Below are positions 1-10,934 of a DNA stretch of 64,000 bases, one piece after another. The stretch spans positions 278,109-342,108 of the forward strand of contig JAJFJD010000046.1 in the NCBI GenBank assembly GCA_021774335.1. Reading direction: 5' to 3'. This DNA comes from Alphaproteobacteria bacterium. Lineage in GTDB: Bacteria; Pseudomonadota; Alphaproteobacteria; UBA8366. Numbering within the stretch: the first letter of the stretch is position 1; each line of letters starts with the position of its first letter. The position numbers and the translations under genes are program-made. The notes beneath the pieces are model-generated. The model did not search any database, was not told where the DNA came from, and saw nothing but the letters and a program-made list of their open reading frames with translations.

Positions 1-268
1 AAGCCGGGTCCAGTCCTTGCGCGCCGCGATATTTGCTGGTCACGGCATTGTCGCCGACACTTTGACCCTGCCGTTGGCCACTGCTGACTTCGGAGCCTTC
101 GTTGCCCGTGATTCGCGCGGTTGCATCGACTGCCGTGCCTTGTATCTCGGCAAGCACCCGCTCGACGGGACCGCCCGGCGCGAGTTGAATCACGATGAAG
201 TTGACGATCATGATGCCGAGCAACGTCGGCACGATCAAAAACAGACGCCGGATAATATAACTCAGCAT
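1..268 (-). CDS. yejB: Peptide/microcin C-type ABC transporter permease YejB (N-terminal part, runs off window)
   Basis: Reverse strand reads MLSYIIRRLFLIVPTLLGIMIVNFIVIQLAPGGPVE..., typical oligopeptide permease N-terminus, directly downstream of a yejA-like gene. Confidence 0.85.
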   Translation of the reverse strand, partial: MLSYIIRRLFLIVPTLLGIMIVNFIVIQLAPGGPVERVLAEIQGTAVDATARITGNEGSEVSSGQRQGQSVGDNAVTSKYRGAQGLDPA

Positions 269-291
269 CGCGCCTTATCCGGTCCGCACGG

Positions 292-2163
292 TCACTTGGC
301 CTTCGGCGGCGATTTGCGCCGCTGCAATCCGTCGGCCTTGGCACGATCGACCCACCAACTCATGAACTGCACGCCGCTTTTTGGCGTGACGGCGGGGCGT
401 CCGAACTTGTTCCAGTGAACCACCCGGTCGTAGGGAATGTGCCAGTGTGGAATCACGATATGCTGCGACAGCAACACGCGGTCGAGTGCCCGCGTGTATG
501 TCACCAAGCTCTTGCGGTCGGGCGCGGCGATCAGTTTCTCGATGATATCGTCCGCGACCGCATTCTTGAGACCGGCATAATTGCGGCTGCCGACACGATC
601 GGCCGCCGTCGTGCCCCAGAAATCGCGCTGCTCGTTACCGGGCGAGTCCGACTGCCCCCACGACATCACGATCATATCGAAGTCGAAATTCTGGACGCGC
701 TGTTGATACTGAGCGGTATCCACCGTCCGAACCCGCAGGTCGATGCCGAGCCGTTTCAGGTTTTTCTTGAACGGCAGGGCAATACGTTCGAACAGCGGAC
801 TCACGAGGAGGACCTCGAAGCTCATTTGCTTCTTGGTTTTTTCATGCGTCAGGATTCGCGTCTTCGGGTCGACGCGCCATCCGGCCTCGCGAAGTATCTT
901 GTTGGCGATACGAAGGTTGGCGCGAATGTTGCCGCTGCCATCGCTCTTTGGATTGCTGTATGCCTTGCTGAAGACATCCGGCGGCAATCGATCTTGGTAT
1001 TCCTGTAGTACCGCCAACTCGTCGCCCTTCGGCAACCCGGTGGACGCCAACTCCGAGTTCTCAAAATAACTGCCGGTCCGCGAATACTGGCCATAGAAAA
1101 GCGTCTTGTTGGACCATTCGAAATCGAAGGCGTAATCGAGCGCGCGGCGCACCCGCGGGTCCTTGAACAGATCCCGCCGCAGGTTATATGCGAAACCCTG
1201 CATACCGGTGGACCGGTTGTGATCCAGCTGGACCTTCTGGATCATGCCGTCGCGCACCGCCGACGTGTCATAGGCGGTCGCCCAGTTCTTCGACGAACTC
1301 TCACGCCGAAAGTCGTAACTGCCTGCCTTGAAGGCCTCCAGCGCCACGGTTGTGTCGCGGTAATACTCGTAACGCAACGTGTCGAAGTTGTACTGACCGA
1401 TGTGGGTCGGATGGCGGGCAGCCCAGTAATCCTTGACCCGCTCATATTCGACGGCCCGGTTCGCCTCGAAAGATTTCACACGATAGGCACCGTTACCGAG
1501 TGGCGGTTCCAGCGTCGTTTTGGTGAAGTCCCGGTCTTTCCAGTAGTGTTTCGGCAGGACGGAAAGCTGGCCGATGATCAACGGCAGTTCGCGATTTACT
1601 TTGCCCGGCTTGAACGAAAACTTGACGCTGCGCGTTCCAACTTTCTCGACCTTGGCGACATTGCCATAATAGAACCGGTAGAACGGAGCGCCTTTCGCGA
1701 CCAGCGTTTCGAAAGTCCAAATCACGTCCTCCACTGAAATCGGCTTGCCGTCGTGCCAGCGCGCATCCGGGTTCAAATGAAAGGTGATCCAGGAGCGATC
1801 GGTCGGCATTTCCACCGACTTGGCGATCAACCCGTACATGGAAAAAGGTTCGTCTGCCGACGACACCATCAAGGTGTCATAGATCAGCCCGATACCCGAC
1901 GCCGAACGGCCTTTGACGATGAAATTATTGAAACTATCGAATCCGCCGATCGCGCTGAGCTTGACGTCACCGCCCTTCGGCGCGTTCGGATTCACATAGT
2001 CGAAATTCTTGAAATCGGCGGGATATTTCAAATCGCCGTGCATCGCGATGCCGTGGCCGCGATACATGTCGGCGGCCGATGCGGCGCCCAAACCCGCCAC
2101 TACTCCCGCCATCATCCACAGTGTGGCGATCAGGAATACGGCGGCAGCGTTCCTATGTCTCAT
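292..2163 (-). CDS. yejA: Extracellular solute-binding protein family 5 (YejA-like peptide/microcin C ABC transporter)
   Basis: Signal peptide from MRHRN...; YRGHGIAMHGDLKYPADFKNFDYVNPNAPKGGDVKL and SBP_bac_5-like body; adjacent yejB. Confidence 0.88.
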   Translation of the reverse strand: MRHRNAAAVFLIATLWMMAGVVAGLGAASAADMYRGHGIAMHGDLKYPADFKNFDYVNPNAPKGGDVKLSAIGGFDSFNNFIVKGRSASGIGLIYDTLMVSSADEPFSMYGLIAKSVEMPTDRSWITFHLNPDARWHDGKPISVEDVIWTFETLVAKGAPFYRFYYGNVAKVEKVGTRSVKFSFKPGKVNRELPLIIGQLSVLPKHYWKDRDFTKTTLEPPLGNGAYRVKSFEANRAVEYERVKDYWAARHPTHIGQYNFDTLRYEYYRDTTVALEAFKAGSYDFRRESSSKNWATAYDTSAVRDGMIQKVQLDHNRSTGMQGFAYNLRRDLFKDPRVRRALDYAFDFEWSNKTLFYGQYSRTGSYFENSELASTGLPKGDELAVLQEYQDRLPPDVFSKAYSNPKSDGSGNIRANLRIANKILREAGWRVDPKTRILTHEKTKKQMSFEVLLVSPLFERIALPFKKNLKRLGIDLRVRTVDTAQYQQRVQNFDFDMIVMSWGQSDSPGNEQRDFWGTTAADRVGSRNYAGLKNAVADDIIEKLIAAPDRKSLVTYTRALDRVLLSQHIVIPHWHIPYDRVVHWNKFGRPAVTPKSGVQFMSWWVDRAKADGLQRRKSPPKAK

Positions 2164-2308
2164 CGAAGGCGCCTCCCAGTTGCGGTTATTATAGTGCCCC
2201 TCGACCAATCCGAGTACCGCATCCTCGCGAATCGCCCTTCGATGTCAAATTAGAATATTGTAAGATTTTCGTTATTTGACAGGCAATTTATCGCGGATTC
2301 CAGCGCTG

Positions 2309-3097
2309 TCACGCGTCTTTGAGATAGGCCATCGCTTCACGGTGGCAAGTTTCGTTGGCCGCCGCCAGCACATGACCATCCGAGTGCCGGTCCAGTGGCG
2401 CGCCGGACCAATCCGTCATGATGCCGCCCGCCCCTTCGACCACCGGCACCAGCGCCATGAAATCGTAAATCTTCAGGCAGGCTTCAGTTACCAAATCGAC
2501 ATAGCCCGTCGCCAGCAGTCCGTAAGCGTAACAATCCCCGCCGTAGCGTGACAGCGCGACCTGCGCCGCCATGGCATCCACGCGCGTGCGCTCGTCATCG
2601 GTCTTGAACATGTCCGGGTGGGTTGTGTAATTCGTCGCCGTCGCCAGGGTCGAATCCTTGCGGGTCTCGATCGGCGCGCCGTTCAATGTTGTCGGCGTGC
2701 CCGCCGCCCCGACCCATCGTTCGCCGGAAATTGGCTGGTCGATGATCCCGAGGATCGGTTTCCCATTCCGCATCAACGCAATCAGGGTGCCGAAAATCGG
2801 CATGCCGCTAATGAAGGCCTTGGTACCGTCGATCGGATCGAGCACCCAGGCGAATTCCGCCTCGGTCCGGACAAAGCCGTGCTCTTCGCCGAAAATACCG
2901 TGATCCGGGTGCGCGTCTTCGATGATCGTCCGCAACGCCGTTTCAGCCTCGCGGTCGGCGATCGTCACCGGGCTGTCATCGGCTTTGGTGTCGACGGGGA
3001 TCGGCGTCCGGAAGTATCGCCGGATGATCGCGCCGCTTGCATCGGCAAGCTGCCCGGCCAGTGCAATGAACTCGTCGGGGCAGCGTTCTGCCGTCAT
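2309..3097 (-). CDS. hisN: Inositol monophosphatase family / histidinol-phosphatase
   Basis: Motifs FGEEHG and WVLDPIDGTKAFISG characteristic of IMPase-fold HisN. Confidence 0.85.
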   Translation of the reverse strand: MTAERCPDEFIALAGQLADASGAIIRRYFRTPIPVDTKADDSPVTIADREAETALRTIIEDAHPDHGIFGEEHGFVRTEAEFAWVLDPIDGTKAFISGMPIFGTLIALMRNGKPILGIIDQPISGERWVGAAGTPTTLNGAPIETRKDSTLATATNYTTHPDMFKTDDERTRVDAMAAQVALSRYGGDCYAYGLLATGYVDLVTEACLKIYDFMALVPVVEGAGGIMTDWSGAPLDRHSDGHVLAAANETCHREAMAYLKDA

Positions 3098-3149
3098 GGA
3101 TAATTCCCGCAGCGGTTACCGGGGCGTTGACCGTCCTGACGGACGGCGG

Positions 3150-3695
3150 TTAGGGCATCGGCTTCGGGCTATCGCTCAACGACCGCAGATAGGCGATGAG
3201 ATCCGCCCGATCCTTGTCTTTCTTGAGACCAGCATACGTCATCTTGGTGCCCTTGGCGTAAACCTTGGGCTTGTAGAGGAACTTGCTGAGTTCCTCATAT
3301 TCCCAATTTTTGCCCATCCCCTTCAACACGTTGGAATAACCGAACCCGGAGACCGCGGCCTGTTTGGCACCAACGACATTCCACAGATTGGGGCCGATCT
3401 TGTTCTTACCGCCCTTTTCGAAGGTGTGACAGGACGCACATTTCTTGGCGACCTTCTTGCCATTTTCGACGTTCGCGGCGGCGAGCATCGGCCCGACCAT
3501 GGCGGGGCCAGCCGGCGCGGCGGCAGTCTGCGTGGGCGCGCTTCCACCGGCGCCCGCGGCGATCGCAAAGGCGGGCTTCGCCAGCGGCATGGGGTGATAG
3601 ATTTGATCGGCAATGAAACCCGCCATCAAGGCAAGCAGTCCTGCGCTGAGCACGGCGCCAGCGACCTTATTCACGAAGAGCGGATCTTTCCCCAT
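3150..3695 (-). CDS. Membrane-anchored class I cytochrome c (c552/CycM-like)
   Basis: N-terminal TM, A/P-rich linker, haem motif CASCH, distal Met ligand region GTKMTYAGLKK. Confidence 0.88.
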   Translation of the reverse strand: MGKDPLFVNKVAGAVLSAGLLALMAGFIADQIYHPMPLAKPAFAIAAGAGGSAPTQTAAAPAGPAMVGPMLAAANVENGKKVAKKCASCHTFEKGGKNKIGPNLWNVVGAKQAAVSGFGYSNVLKGMGKNWEYEELSKFLYKPKVYAKGTKMTYAGLKKDKDRADLIAYLRSLSDSPKPMP

Positions 3696-3893
3696 AGCCT
3701 CAACCTGTAATTTTTGAACCTTGCGCACCAAATAAAGTGCGCCTCAGGAATATCACCCGAAGCGCATCGCCAACAAGCTGGCGTAACCTATACCAATGGG
3801 CTGTAATGCCGAAAGTCGGGGCGGCACTGCGCGGCAAAATGACGCAGACCGGCCTCATTCGAATCAAACCAGCAATCGTCATAATCCATTCCG

Positions 3894-4637
3894 ATGTCCG
3901 CACCGCAAAACCCCATCGTGATCATCCCCGCCCGCATGGCGTCGATCCGGTTCCCCGATAAGCCATTGGCGGCTATCGATGGAATCCCGATGATCGTCCA
4001 TGTCATGCGCCGCGCCGAAGAGGCCAATGTCGGTCCCGTCCTGGTCGCGGCCGCCGAACAGGAGATTGCCGACGCGATCGACGCAGCCGGCGGCACGGCC
4101 ATCCTGACCGATCCGGACCTGCCCTCCGGTTCGGACCGGATCCACCAGGCGCTCGTGCGATTCGATCCTGACGGCAACCATGATGCGGTCGTCAACGTGC
4201 AGGGTGACCTGCCGACGATCGAACCCACGGCCATTAACACGGCGCTTCACGCCCTATCGGGCGATGGCGTCGACATCGCCACCCTCGCCGCGGTCATCAC
4301 CCGGGACGCGGAACGCGACGACCCCAATGTGGTGAAGGCGGTGGTGCCCTTGGCCGACGGTGCGCGGCAGGGCCGGGCGCTCTATTTCACCCGCGCGACC
4401 GCACCGGCAGGGGACGGCCCCTTGTTGCACCATATCGGCCTCTACGCCTACCGGCGGGCCGCGCTGGAGCGGTTCATCGAATTGCCGCCCGGCGTCCTGG
4501 AAATACGAGAGAAACTCGAACAGTTACGGGCGCTTGAGGCCGGCATGCATATCGAAGTGGCGCTCGTTGACACGGTTCCGCTCGGCGTCGATACTCCGGC
4601 CGACCTTGAACGCGCGGCACAAATTCTCGCGCGATAA
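3894..4637 (+). CDS. kdsB: 3-deoxy-manno-octulosonate cytidylyltransferase
   Basis: [30 protein letters not shown] and [13 protein letters not shown] motifs. Confidence 0.93.
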   Translation: MSAPQNPIVIIPARMASIRFPDKPLAAIDGIPMIVHVMRRAEEANVGPVLVAAAEQEIADAIDAAGGTAILTDPDLPSGSDRIHQALVRFDPDGNHDAVVNVQGDLPTIEPTAINTALHALSGDGVDIATLAAVITRDAERDDPNVVKAVVPLADGARQGRALYFTRATAPAGDGPLLHHIGLYAYRRAALERFIELPPGVLEIREKLEQLRALEAGMHIEVALVDTVPLGVDTPADLERAAQILAR

Positions 4638-4652
4638 GATGGATTCCCAGCC

Positions 4653-5513
4653 ATGACGGCAAAATCGGACAACCTGATCGCGTTTCAGGGTCTCCCTGGT
4701 GCTTATTCGGACCTCGCCTGCAGGACCGCCTATCCCGACATGGAGACCCTGCCCTGCTGGACCTTCGAGGACGTCTTCGCGGCGATCCATGACGGTAAGG
4801 CGCGGCTCGCGATGATTCCGATCGAGAATTCAGTGGCCGGGCGGGTCGCGGACATTCACCACCTGCTGCCGGATTCGGGCCTGCACATCATCGGCGAACG
4901 TTTCGAGCGGGTGAACCACCAGCTCCTGGCGTGCAAGGGCGTGAAGATCGAGGACCTGGAGACCGTGCACAGCCATGTGCATGCGCTTTCGCAATGCCGC
5001 AACATCATCCGCGAGCTTGGCGTCCAGGCCGTCGTTCATGTGGATACCGCCGGGTCGGCGAAGGAACTATCCGAGACCGGTGACCGCACGATGGGCGCGA
5101 TTGCATCGACCCTGGCGGCCGAGACCTACGGCCTCGACATTCTGCGGACCGATATCGAGGACGAAGACCACAACACCACGCGGTTCATCGTGATGGCGAT
5201 GGAACCGATCGACCCCGACCCCAAGGACGGCATGGTCGTCACCTCCTTCGTGTTCCGCGTGCGCAACGTGCCGGCGGCCCTGTACAAGGCGATGGGCGGT
5301 TTCGCGACCAACGGCGTGAACATGACGAAGCTGGAATCCTACATGGTGCGCGGGCAGTTCACCGCGACCCAGTTCTATGCCGATATCGAAGGGCATCCGG
5401 ATAACACATCGGTCCGGCTCGCGCTGGAGGAATTGGGCTTCTTCAGCCGCGAAGTGAAGATTCTAGGCGTCTATCCGGCGTCGCCGCACCGCGCGCACGT
5501 CAACAACGTCTGA
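4653..5513 (+). CDS. pheA: Prephenate dehydratase
   Basis: FQGLPGAYSDLA, PIENSVAGRVADIHHLL, ESYMVRGQFTATQFYADIEGH ACT domain. Confidence 0.93.
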   Translation: MTAKSDNLIAFQGLPGAYSDLACRTAYPDMETLPCWTFEDVFAAIHDGKARLAMIPIENSVAGRVADIHHLLPDSGLHIIGERFERVNHQLLACKGVKIEDLETVHSHVHALSQCRNIIRELGVQAVVHVDTAGSAKELSETGDRTMGAIASTLAAETYGLDILRTDIEDEDHNTTRFIVMAMEPIDPDPKDGMVVTSFVFRVRNVPAALYKAMGGFATNGVNMTKLESYMVRGQFTATQFYADIEGHPDNTSVRLALEELGFFSREVKILGVYPASPHRAHVNNV

Positions 5514-5528
5514 CGCGCGCTACAGTCC

Positions 5529-6428
5529 CTATAGTCCCAGCCATTCGTTGATCAACCGCCGCGAAATCGAATCCTTGCGGGGCAGGCGGAACGTCGCGTC
5601 CTCCGGTGAATTCAACAGAAAATCGCGCGAGAACCACTGCGCGCCGTCTTCCAGCTCGTTATAGTCCACCGTCAGGTCGAAGGTTGTCGCCCGCGCGGTA
5701 TAACCGAGCATGATGTTGGCCGGAAACGGCCAGGGCTGCGACGAATGGTAGGTCGTGTCGGTGATCTCGAGGCCGACCTCTTCAAAAACTTCACGCGCGA
5801 CCGCATCCTCCAGGCTTTCGCCGGGCTCGACGTAGCCGGCCAGGATCGAATGCTGCCCCGGCAACATGCTCGACTTGCGGCCGAGGACCACGCGATCCCC
5901 ACCGTCATGAATCAGCATGATCACCGCCGGGTCGGTGCGCGGGAAACAGAGGTTCCGGCAGTCCGCGTTGCTGCATTGGCGCACGTGACCGGCTTCCTTG
6001 ACCTCGGTCGCGCTGCCGCAGAGGCCGCAGAACCGGTGCCGCTTGTGCCAGGTCATCATTGCCCGGGCATAGGCCAGCAGGCCGCCTTCGTTGGCCGTCA
6101 TGCGCGGACCGACGCGCCGCAAGTCCTGAAACGTGCCGTAGTCCCGTAACGGCGGTTCATCGTGATGCGAGACATCGATGGCAAAATGCGCGGTTTCCTC
6201 GACGAGACCCAGGAAAACGATCGCTTCGGCATTGTCGAGCGGTACGTGTCCCGTGGGCAACGTCACCGGCTGCGGAAAATCGCCCTCGATCACCAGGCTC
6301 CGCGACCGCCAGACGGGGACGATCCGCGAGGCCGGATCGGTCAGTTGCGAGTCGAGCCACCCGGCATCCTTGCGCAGATGGCCGGCACGGTCGATTTCGA
6401 TGCTTGCATAGGTATTTGCACTTTTCAT
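5529..6428 (-). CDS. nudC: NAD(+) diphosphatase / Nudix hydrolase with zinc ribbon
   Basis: Zn ribbon FCGLCG...C..C and Nudix box GYVEPGESLEDAVAREVFEEVGLE; start at MKSANTYASIE chosen over the longer ORF that overlaps ffs. Confidence 0.9.
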   Translation of the reverse strand: MKSANTYASIEIDRAGHLRKDAGWLDSQLTDPASRIVPVWRSRSLVIEGDFPQPVTLPTGHVPLDNAEAIVFLGLVEETAHFAIDVSHHDEPPLRDYGTFQDLRRVGPRMTANEGGLLAYARAMMTWHKRHRFCGLCGSATEVKEAGHVRQCSNADCRNLCFPRTDPAVIMLIHDGGDRVVLGRKSSMLPGQHSILAGYVEPGESLEDAVAREVFEEVGLEITDTTYHSSQPWPFPANIMLGYTARATTFDLTVDYNELEDGAQWFSRDFLLNSPEDATFRLPRKDSISRRLINEWLGL

Positions 6429-6532
6429 AAAGCGAATTTCGCACGGTTGCCGCAGGCCACGCAACTGGCACCGGGCGGTGGCGGCCCGACTCCCCTTGCC
6501 TTCTCGACACCGGTAGCTGATATAGTGAAATT

Positions 6533-6630
6533 GGAAGGTTGGTCTGCGGACGGATCCCTCGCCAACCCGGTCAGATCCGGAAGGAAGCAGCCGTAACGAG
6601 TCAGGTTCGGGTCGCCCGGCCGGCCTTCCA
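6533..6630 (+). ncRNA. ffs: Small (4.5S-type) signal recognition particle RNA
   Basis: Conserved apical core GGTCAGATCCGGAAGGAAGCAGCC; terminal arms GGAAGG...CCTTCC pair; directly upstream of dnaX as in many Proteobacteria. Confidence 0.93.
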
Positions 6631-6669
6631 CTCGACAATGGGAGCCGAAGGTAAGAACAGTCCCGCCGC

Positions 6670-8466
6670 ATGGCAAAGGGCACAGAATCAACGGCATATC
6701 GCGTCCTCGCTCGCAAGTACCGGCCGAGCAATTTCGAGGAACTGGTTGGCCAGGACGCGCTAGTCCGCACATTATCGAACGCGATCGACAGCGGTCGGAT
6801 TGCGCATGCCTACATGCTTACGGGCGTTCGCGGCGTCGGCAAGACGACGACCGCGCGGATCATTGCGCGTGCGCTGAATTGCGTCGGCGAGGACGGCCAA
6901 GGCGACATCACCATCACGCCCTGCGGTAAATGCGATCAATGCATTTCCATCGCCGAAGACCGGCATATCGACGTTATGGAAATGGACGCCGCCAGCCGCA
7001 CCGGCGTAGACGATATCCGCGAATTGATCGAAGGCGTCCGCTACAAACCGGTTTCCGCGCGCTTCAAGGTCTACATCATCGACGAAGTGCACATGCTGTC
7101 GAAGAACGCCTTCAACGCGTTGCTGAAGACGCTGGAGGAGCCGCCCGAGCACGTCCGCTTCATCTTCGCGACGACCGAAATCCGCAAGGTCCCGGTCACC
7201 GTGCTGTCGCGCTGTCAGCGCTTCGACCTGCGCCGCCTCGACATGGCGCAACTGGCGGAGCATTTCGGCAATGTCGCGAAACAGGAAGAGGTGACGATTG
7301 AGGACGACGCGGTCCGGCTGATCTCCCGCGCGGCGGACGGATCGGTGCGCGACGGACTATCGCTGCTCGACCAGGCAATCGCGCTCGGCGACGGCGCCGT
7401 GACCGGCGAGCAGGTGCAGAACATGCTGGGCCTCGCCGACCGGGCCGCGGTCTTTGACCTGTTCGACCGGCTTATGGGCGGCGACATCAAGAGCGCGCTC
7501 GACCAGATGCAGACCATGTATCGAGACGGCGCGGATCCGGTCGCCGTGCTGCAGGACCTGCTGGACGCGACCTACTGGATCACCCGCATCAAGATCGCGC
7601 CGGAAGTGGCTGACGCCGCCTATACGCCGGAGATCGAAAAAACCCGTGGCGGCGACCTTGCCAAGAAGCTGGGCATGCCGGTGCTGACCCGGACCTGGCA
7701 GCTCCTGTTGAAGGGGCTGGAAGAGACCCAACGTGCGGAAGCACAGCTTCAGGCGGCTGAAATGGTCCTGGTTCGGCTCGCCTACGCGGCGGACCTGCCG
7801 TCGCCGGCCGACCTTGCGAAGCAGTTGACCGAAAAACCGGCCGCTCCGAACGACGGCGGCACAGCGGCGCAGGCTCCTTCCAGCGGCGCAGCCCCCAGCG
7901 GCGGACCCTCCGGTTCCGCGATGGCCGCCGTGGCCATGCCGGACCCGGTCCCCGAAGCGGCGCCGGACGCGGCTCCTGCGCCAATACCGGACGCCATTCC
8001 GGAAACCAGCGCGGCGCAGATAAAGTCACCGGAAAGCTTTGCCGAGGTCTTGGCGTTGTTCGACGAGCAGCGCGAGGTCGGCATTCGCGTGCAGCTTTTC
8101 AACAATGTCCATCTCGTCCAATTCGAGAAGGGCCGCGTCGAGTTCCGGCCGACCGAACACGCGCAACGCGACCTCGCCAACAAGACGGCGTCGATGCTGA
8201 CTCAGTGGACCGGCGAACGATGGGTCGTCAGCATCTCACAGGACGCCGGCGATCCGACGATGGCGGAACAGGATGCCGCGGCGCAGCAGCGCTTGCTCGA
8301 TGCGGCCGAAGAACTACCATTGGTACAGGCGGTCAAGACAGCCTTTCCGGGTTCGGTCATCCGGAAGGTAACGCCGCGCGGCGACACATCGGAACTCGAC
8401 TATCCCGATATGGCCAGCGATGACGCCGGGCTCGGCTATGACGACGAAGACGAAGAAGAGGATTAA
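6670..8466 (+). CDS. dnaX: DNA polymerase III subunit gamma/tau
   Basis: YRVLARKYRPSNFEELVGQDALVRTL, GVRGVGKTTTARI, zinc module, P-rich tau tail. Confidence 0.96.
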   Translation: MAKGTESTAYRVLARKYRPSNFEELVGQDALVRTLSNAIDSGRIAHAYMLTGVRGVGKTTTARIIARALNCVGEDGQGDITITPCGKCDQCISIAEDRHIDVMEMDAASRTGVDDIRELIEGVRYKPVSARFKVYIIDEVHMLSKNAFNALLKTLEEPPEHVRFIFATTEIRKVPVTVLSRCQRFDLRRLDMAQLAEHFGNVAKQEEVTIEDDAVRLISRAADGSVRDGLSLLDQAIALGDGAVTGEQVQNMLGLADRAAVFDLFDRLMGGDIKSALDQMQTMYRDGADPVAVLQDLLDATYWITRIKIAPEVADAAYTPEIEKTRGGDLAKKLGMPVLTRTWQLLLKGLEETQRAEAQLQAAEMVLVRLAYAADLPSPADLAKQLTEKPAAPNDGGTAAQAPSSGAAPSGGPSGSAMAAVAMPDPVPEAAPDAAPAPIPDAIPETSAAQIKSPESFAEVLALFDEQREVGIRVQLFNNVHLVQFEKGRVEFRPTEHAQRDLANKTASMLTQWTGERWVVSISQDAGDPTMAEQDAAAQQRLLDAAEELPLVQAVKTAFPGSVIRKVTPRGDTSELDYPDMASDDAGLGYDDEDEEED

Positions 8467-8469
8467 GCG

Positions 8470-8793
8470 ATGAAAAATCTCGGGCAACTGATGAAGCAAG
8501 CCCAGGAAATGCAGACTAAAATGGGCGAAATGCAGGAAAAGCTCGAGACGCTGGAAATCAGCGGCAGCGCCGCGGCCGGCATGGTGACCGTTATCCTGAA
8601 CGGCAAGGGCGCGATGCGATCAGTCAAGATCGACCCATCGTTGATCAAACCCGAAGACGCTGAAATCCTCGAAGACCTGATCACGGCGGCGCATAACGAC
8701 GCAAAGTCCCGTCTCGAAGAGAAGGTGCAGGAAGAGACGTCGTCGATGATGGGCGGCCTGCAGCTTCCGCCCGGCTTCAAGCTCCCTTTTTAA
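8470..8793 (+). CDS. YbaB/EbfC family nucleoid-associated protein
   Basis: [25 protein letters not shown]..., between dnaX and recR. Confidence 0.95.
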   Translation: MKNLGQLMKQAQEMQTKMGEMQEKLETLEISGSAAAGMVTVILNGKGAMRSVKIDPSLIKPEDAEILEDLITAAHNDAKSRLEEKVQEETSSMMGGLQLPPGFKLPF

Positions 8794-8805
8794 GACGGGG
8801 GCATC

Positions 8806-9399
8806 ATGAATGACGTCGAACGGCTGACGCAATTGCTGGCACGGTTGCCAGGCCTGGGGCCACGATCGGCGCGCCGGGCCGTTCTTCATCTCCTTAAGAA
8901 GCGGGAGACGCTAATGCAGCCGCTGGGCCAGGCGCTCGATGCGGTGGCGGAAACCGTCAAGACCTGCCCGACCTGCGGCAACATCGATACGGATACGCCC
9001 TGCAGCATCTGCCGCGACGAAGAGCGCGACCCCGCCATCATCTGCGTCCTCGAGGAAGTCGGCGATCTATGGGCGCTCGAACGCACGGGGTCCTTCAAGG
9101 GCCGCTATCACGTTCTGGGAGGGCATCTGTCCGCGCTGGACGGGATCGGACCCGAAGACCTGAATATCGGCGGCTTGATAGACCGCGCCGGCCGTGACGA
9201 GGTGCGCGAGATCATCCTTGCGACGAACCTGACGGTCGACGGGCAGACCACCGCGCACTACATCGCCGAACGCCTGGCGGAGACGGATGTCCGCGTCACA
9301 CGACTGGCGCACGGTGTGCCGGTCGGCGGCGAACTCGACTATCTCGACGACGGAACGCTTACCGCCGCATTGCGCTCGCGCCAATCACTGCAAATATAG
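8806..9399 (+). CDS. recR: Recombination mediator protein RecR
   Basis: [21 protein letters not shown]4 zinc finger, Toprim [19 protein letters not shown]. Confidence 0.96.
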   Translation: MNDVERLTQLLARLPGLGPRSARRAVLHLLKKRETLMQPLGQALDAVAETVKTCPTCGNIDTDTPCSICRDEERDPAIICVLEEVGDLWALERTGSFKGRYHVLGGHLSALDGIGPEDLNIGGLIDRAGRDEVREIILATNLTVDGQTTAHYIAERLAETDVRVTRLAHGVPVGGELDYLDDGTLTAALRSRQSLQI

Positions 9400-9464
9400 A
9401 TACGAACGACCAAACTGGGCCGCTTCCGGAAAATCAATAAGAACCAACTGAAAAGCAGGACACC

Positions 9465-10934
9465 ATGTCGACGACGACACGAGCCCCTAAATCCGGCCCT
9501 TGGATGGCCATCCTCCGGCGCGCCGGCCTGACCGCCGCGGCCGTCGCCCTCCTTACCAGCACGGCGCACGCCGAGCCGAACGAGGTCGTCGTCACGCCGG
9601 AAGCCCGCACCACCATCGCCGTCACGATCTACAACGGCAATATTGCCTTCGTGCATGAGCAACGGCGCATCGACCTGAAACCCGGCCGCAACGTGTTGGC
9701 GCTGTCAGGCGTCAGCCCATCGATGCAACCGGCGACAGCCTCGGTTCTGGCGGATGCACCCAAAAACGCGACGCTGGTCGACCAGACCTTCGCCTTCGAC
9801 CTGCTGACCCCGGCCTCATTGTTGAAACATTCGGTCGGCCGCACGGTGCGAGTCATCAAGACGCACCCGACCACAGGCGAAGAAACCGTCGAAATCGCCA
9901 AAGTGCTGAGCACGCGCAACGGCATCATCCTGCAGATCGGCAATCGGATCGAAACAAAAATTCCCGGCCGCATCGCCTATGATGCGCTGCCGTCCACTCT
10001 GCGGGAAAGTCCGACTCTCCTGGCTACGTTCGATGTGAAGCAACCGGCGGCCACAACACTGGACCTGCACTATCTGACCGGCGGTCTCACCTGGCAGGCC
10101 GACTATGTCGCCAAGCTGGATGCATCGGAAACCAAGCTGTCGCTACAGGCGGTAGCCACGATCACGAATAACAGCGGCGCCGCCTTCGGGGATGCCGTGT
10201 TGCGGCTCGTGGCCGGGTCGATCAATCAAGGACCTCAGCGCAGTTCGCCGCCTGGGCGCGCCCTGTCTGCCCGAAAACAGACTGCGCAGCTTGCGGCGCC
10301 GGTTCCGCCCCAGCCCGCTGGGGATATGCACATCTATCCAATTGCGGACAAGACATCACTCGAAGACAGGGCGACCAAGCAGATCGTCCTGTTCCGCGCC
10401 GCGACCGTACCCGTGACCAAGGAATACCGGATCGAAGGAAACGGCAGCTTCTATACCCGCCGGTTCGGCAACCCACTCACGCTGAACGCCGAACGTCTGC
10501 TGCGCTTCAACAACAAGGATAAGGAAGGACTTGGCCTACCCATGCCCGCCGGTACGATCCGGGTATACGGCCAAGCCGACGGATCGGGAGGCACCTTCTT
10601 CGGCGCGGACCGGATCGGGCACACTCCCGACGGCGCCGAGGTTCGCCTGCGCCTGGGCCGTGCCTTCGATATCACGGCGAAGCGCAAGCAGACGGATTTC
10701 CGCAAGCAAGGCTTGCCGAAGAACACCTATGAGTCGGCCCATGAGATCAAGATCGGCAACGCGACCGGCAAGGCGGTTACCGTGAAGATCGTCGAGCGCA
10801 TGCCGGGAGACTGGAAAATCCTGGAGTCTTCGGCCAAGCACCAAAAGGCCGCGTCGGACCGCGCCGAATGGTCGATCACCATCCCGTCCAAGGGCGAGAC
10901 GAAGCTAACCTACAAGGCTCGAATCCAGCTCTAG
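9465..10934 (+). CDS. DUF4139-type secreted protein
   Basis: Signal peptide (ALLTSTAHA); YLTGGLTWQADYVAKLD...LQAVATITNNSGAAFGDAVLRLVAG typical of DUF4139. Confidence 0.75.
   Translation: MSTTTRAPKSGPWMAILRRAGLTAAAVALLTSTAHAEPNEVVVTPEARTTIAVTIYNGNIAFVHEQRRIDLKPGRNVLALSGVSPSMQPATASVLADAPKNATLVDQTFAFDLLTPASLLKHSVGRTVRVIKTHPTTGEETVEIAKVLSTRNGIILQIGNRIETKIPGRIAYDALPSTLRESPTLLATFDVKQPAATTLDLHYLTGGLTWQADYVAKLDASETKLSLQAVATITNNSGAAFGDAVLRLVAGSINQGPQRSSPPGRALSARKQTAQLAAPVPPQPAGDMHIYPIADKTSLEDRATKQIVLFRAATVPVTKEYRIEGNGSFYTRRFGNPLTLNAERLLRFNNKDKEGLGLPMPAGTIRVYGQADGSGGTFFGADRIGHTPDGAEVRLRLGRAFDITAKRKQTDFRKQGLPKNTYESAHEIKIGNATGKAVTVKIVERMPGDWKILESSAKHQKAASDRAEWSITIPSKGETKLTYKARIQL

Noticed and set aside
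5529-6770. Long 413-aa version of NudC
   Set aside because: Extension would run antisense through the SRP RNA; internal start at 6428 gives a normal-length protein.
7636-7644. A-run in dnaX (GAAAAAACC) as a possible programmed frameshift producing gamma
   Set aside because: Out of phase for a canonical A AAA AAG/AAC slippery heptamer (codons are GAA AAA ACC) and located far upstream of the usual position, within domain III coding sequence.
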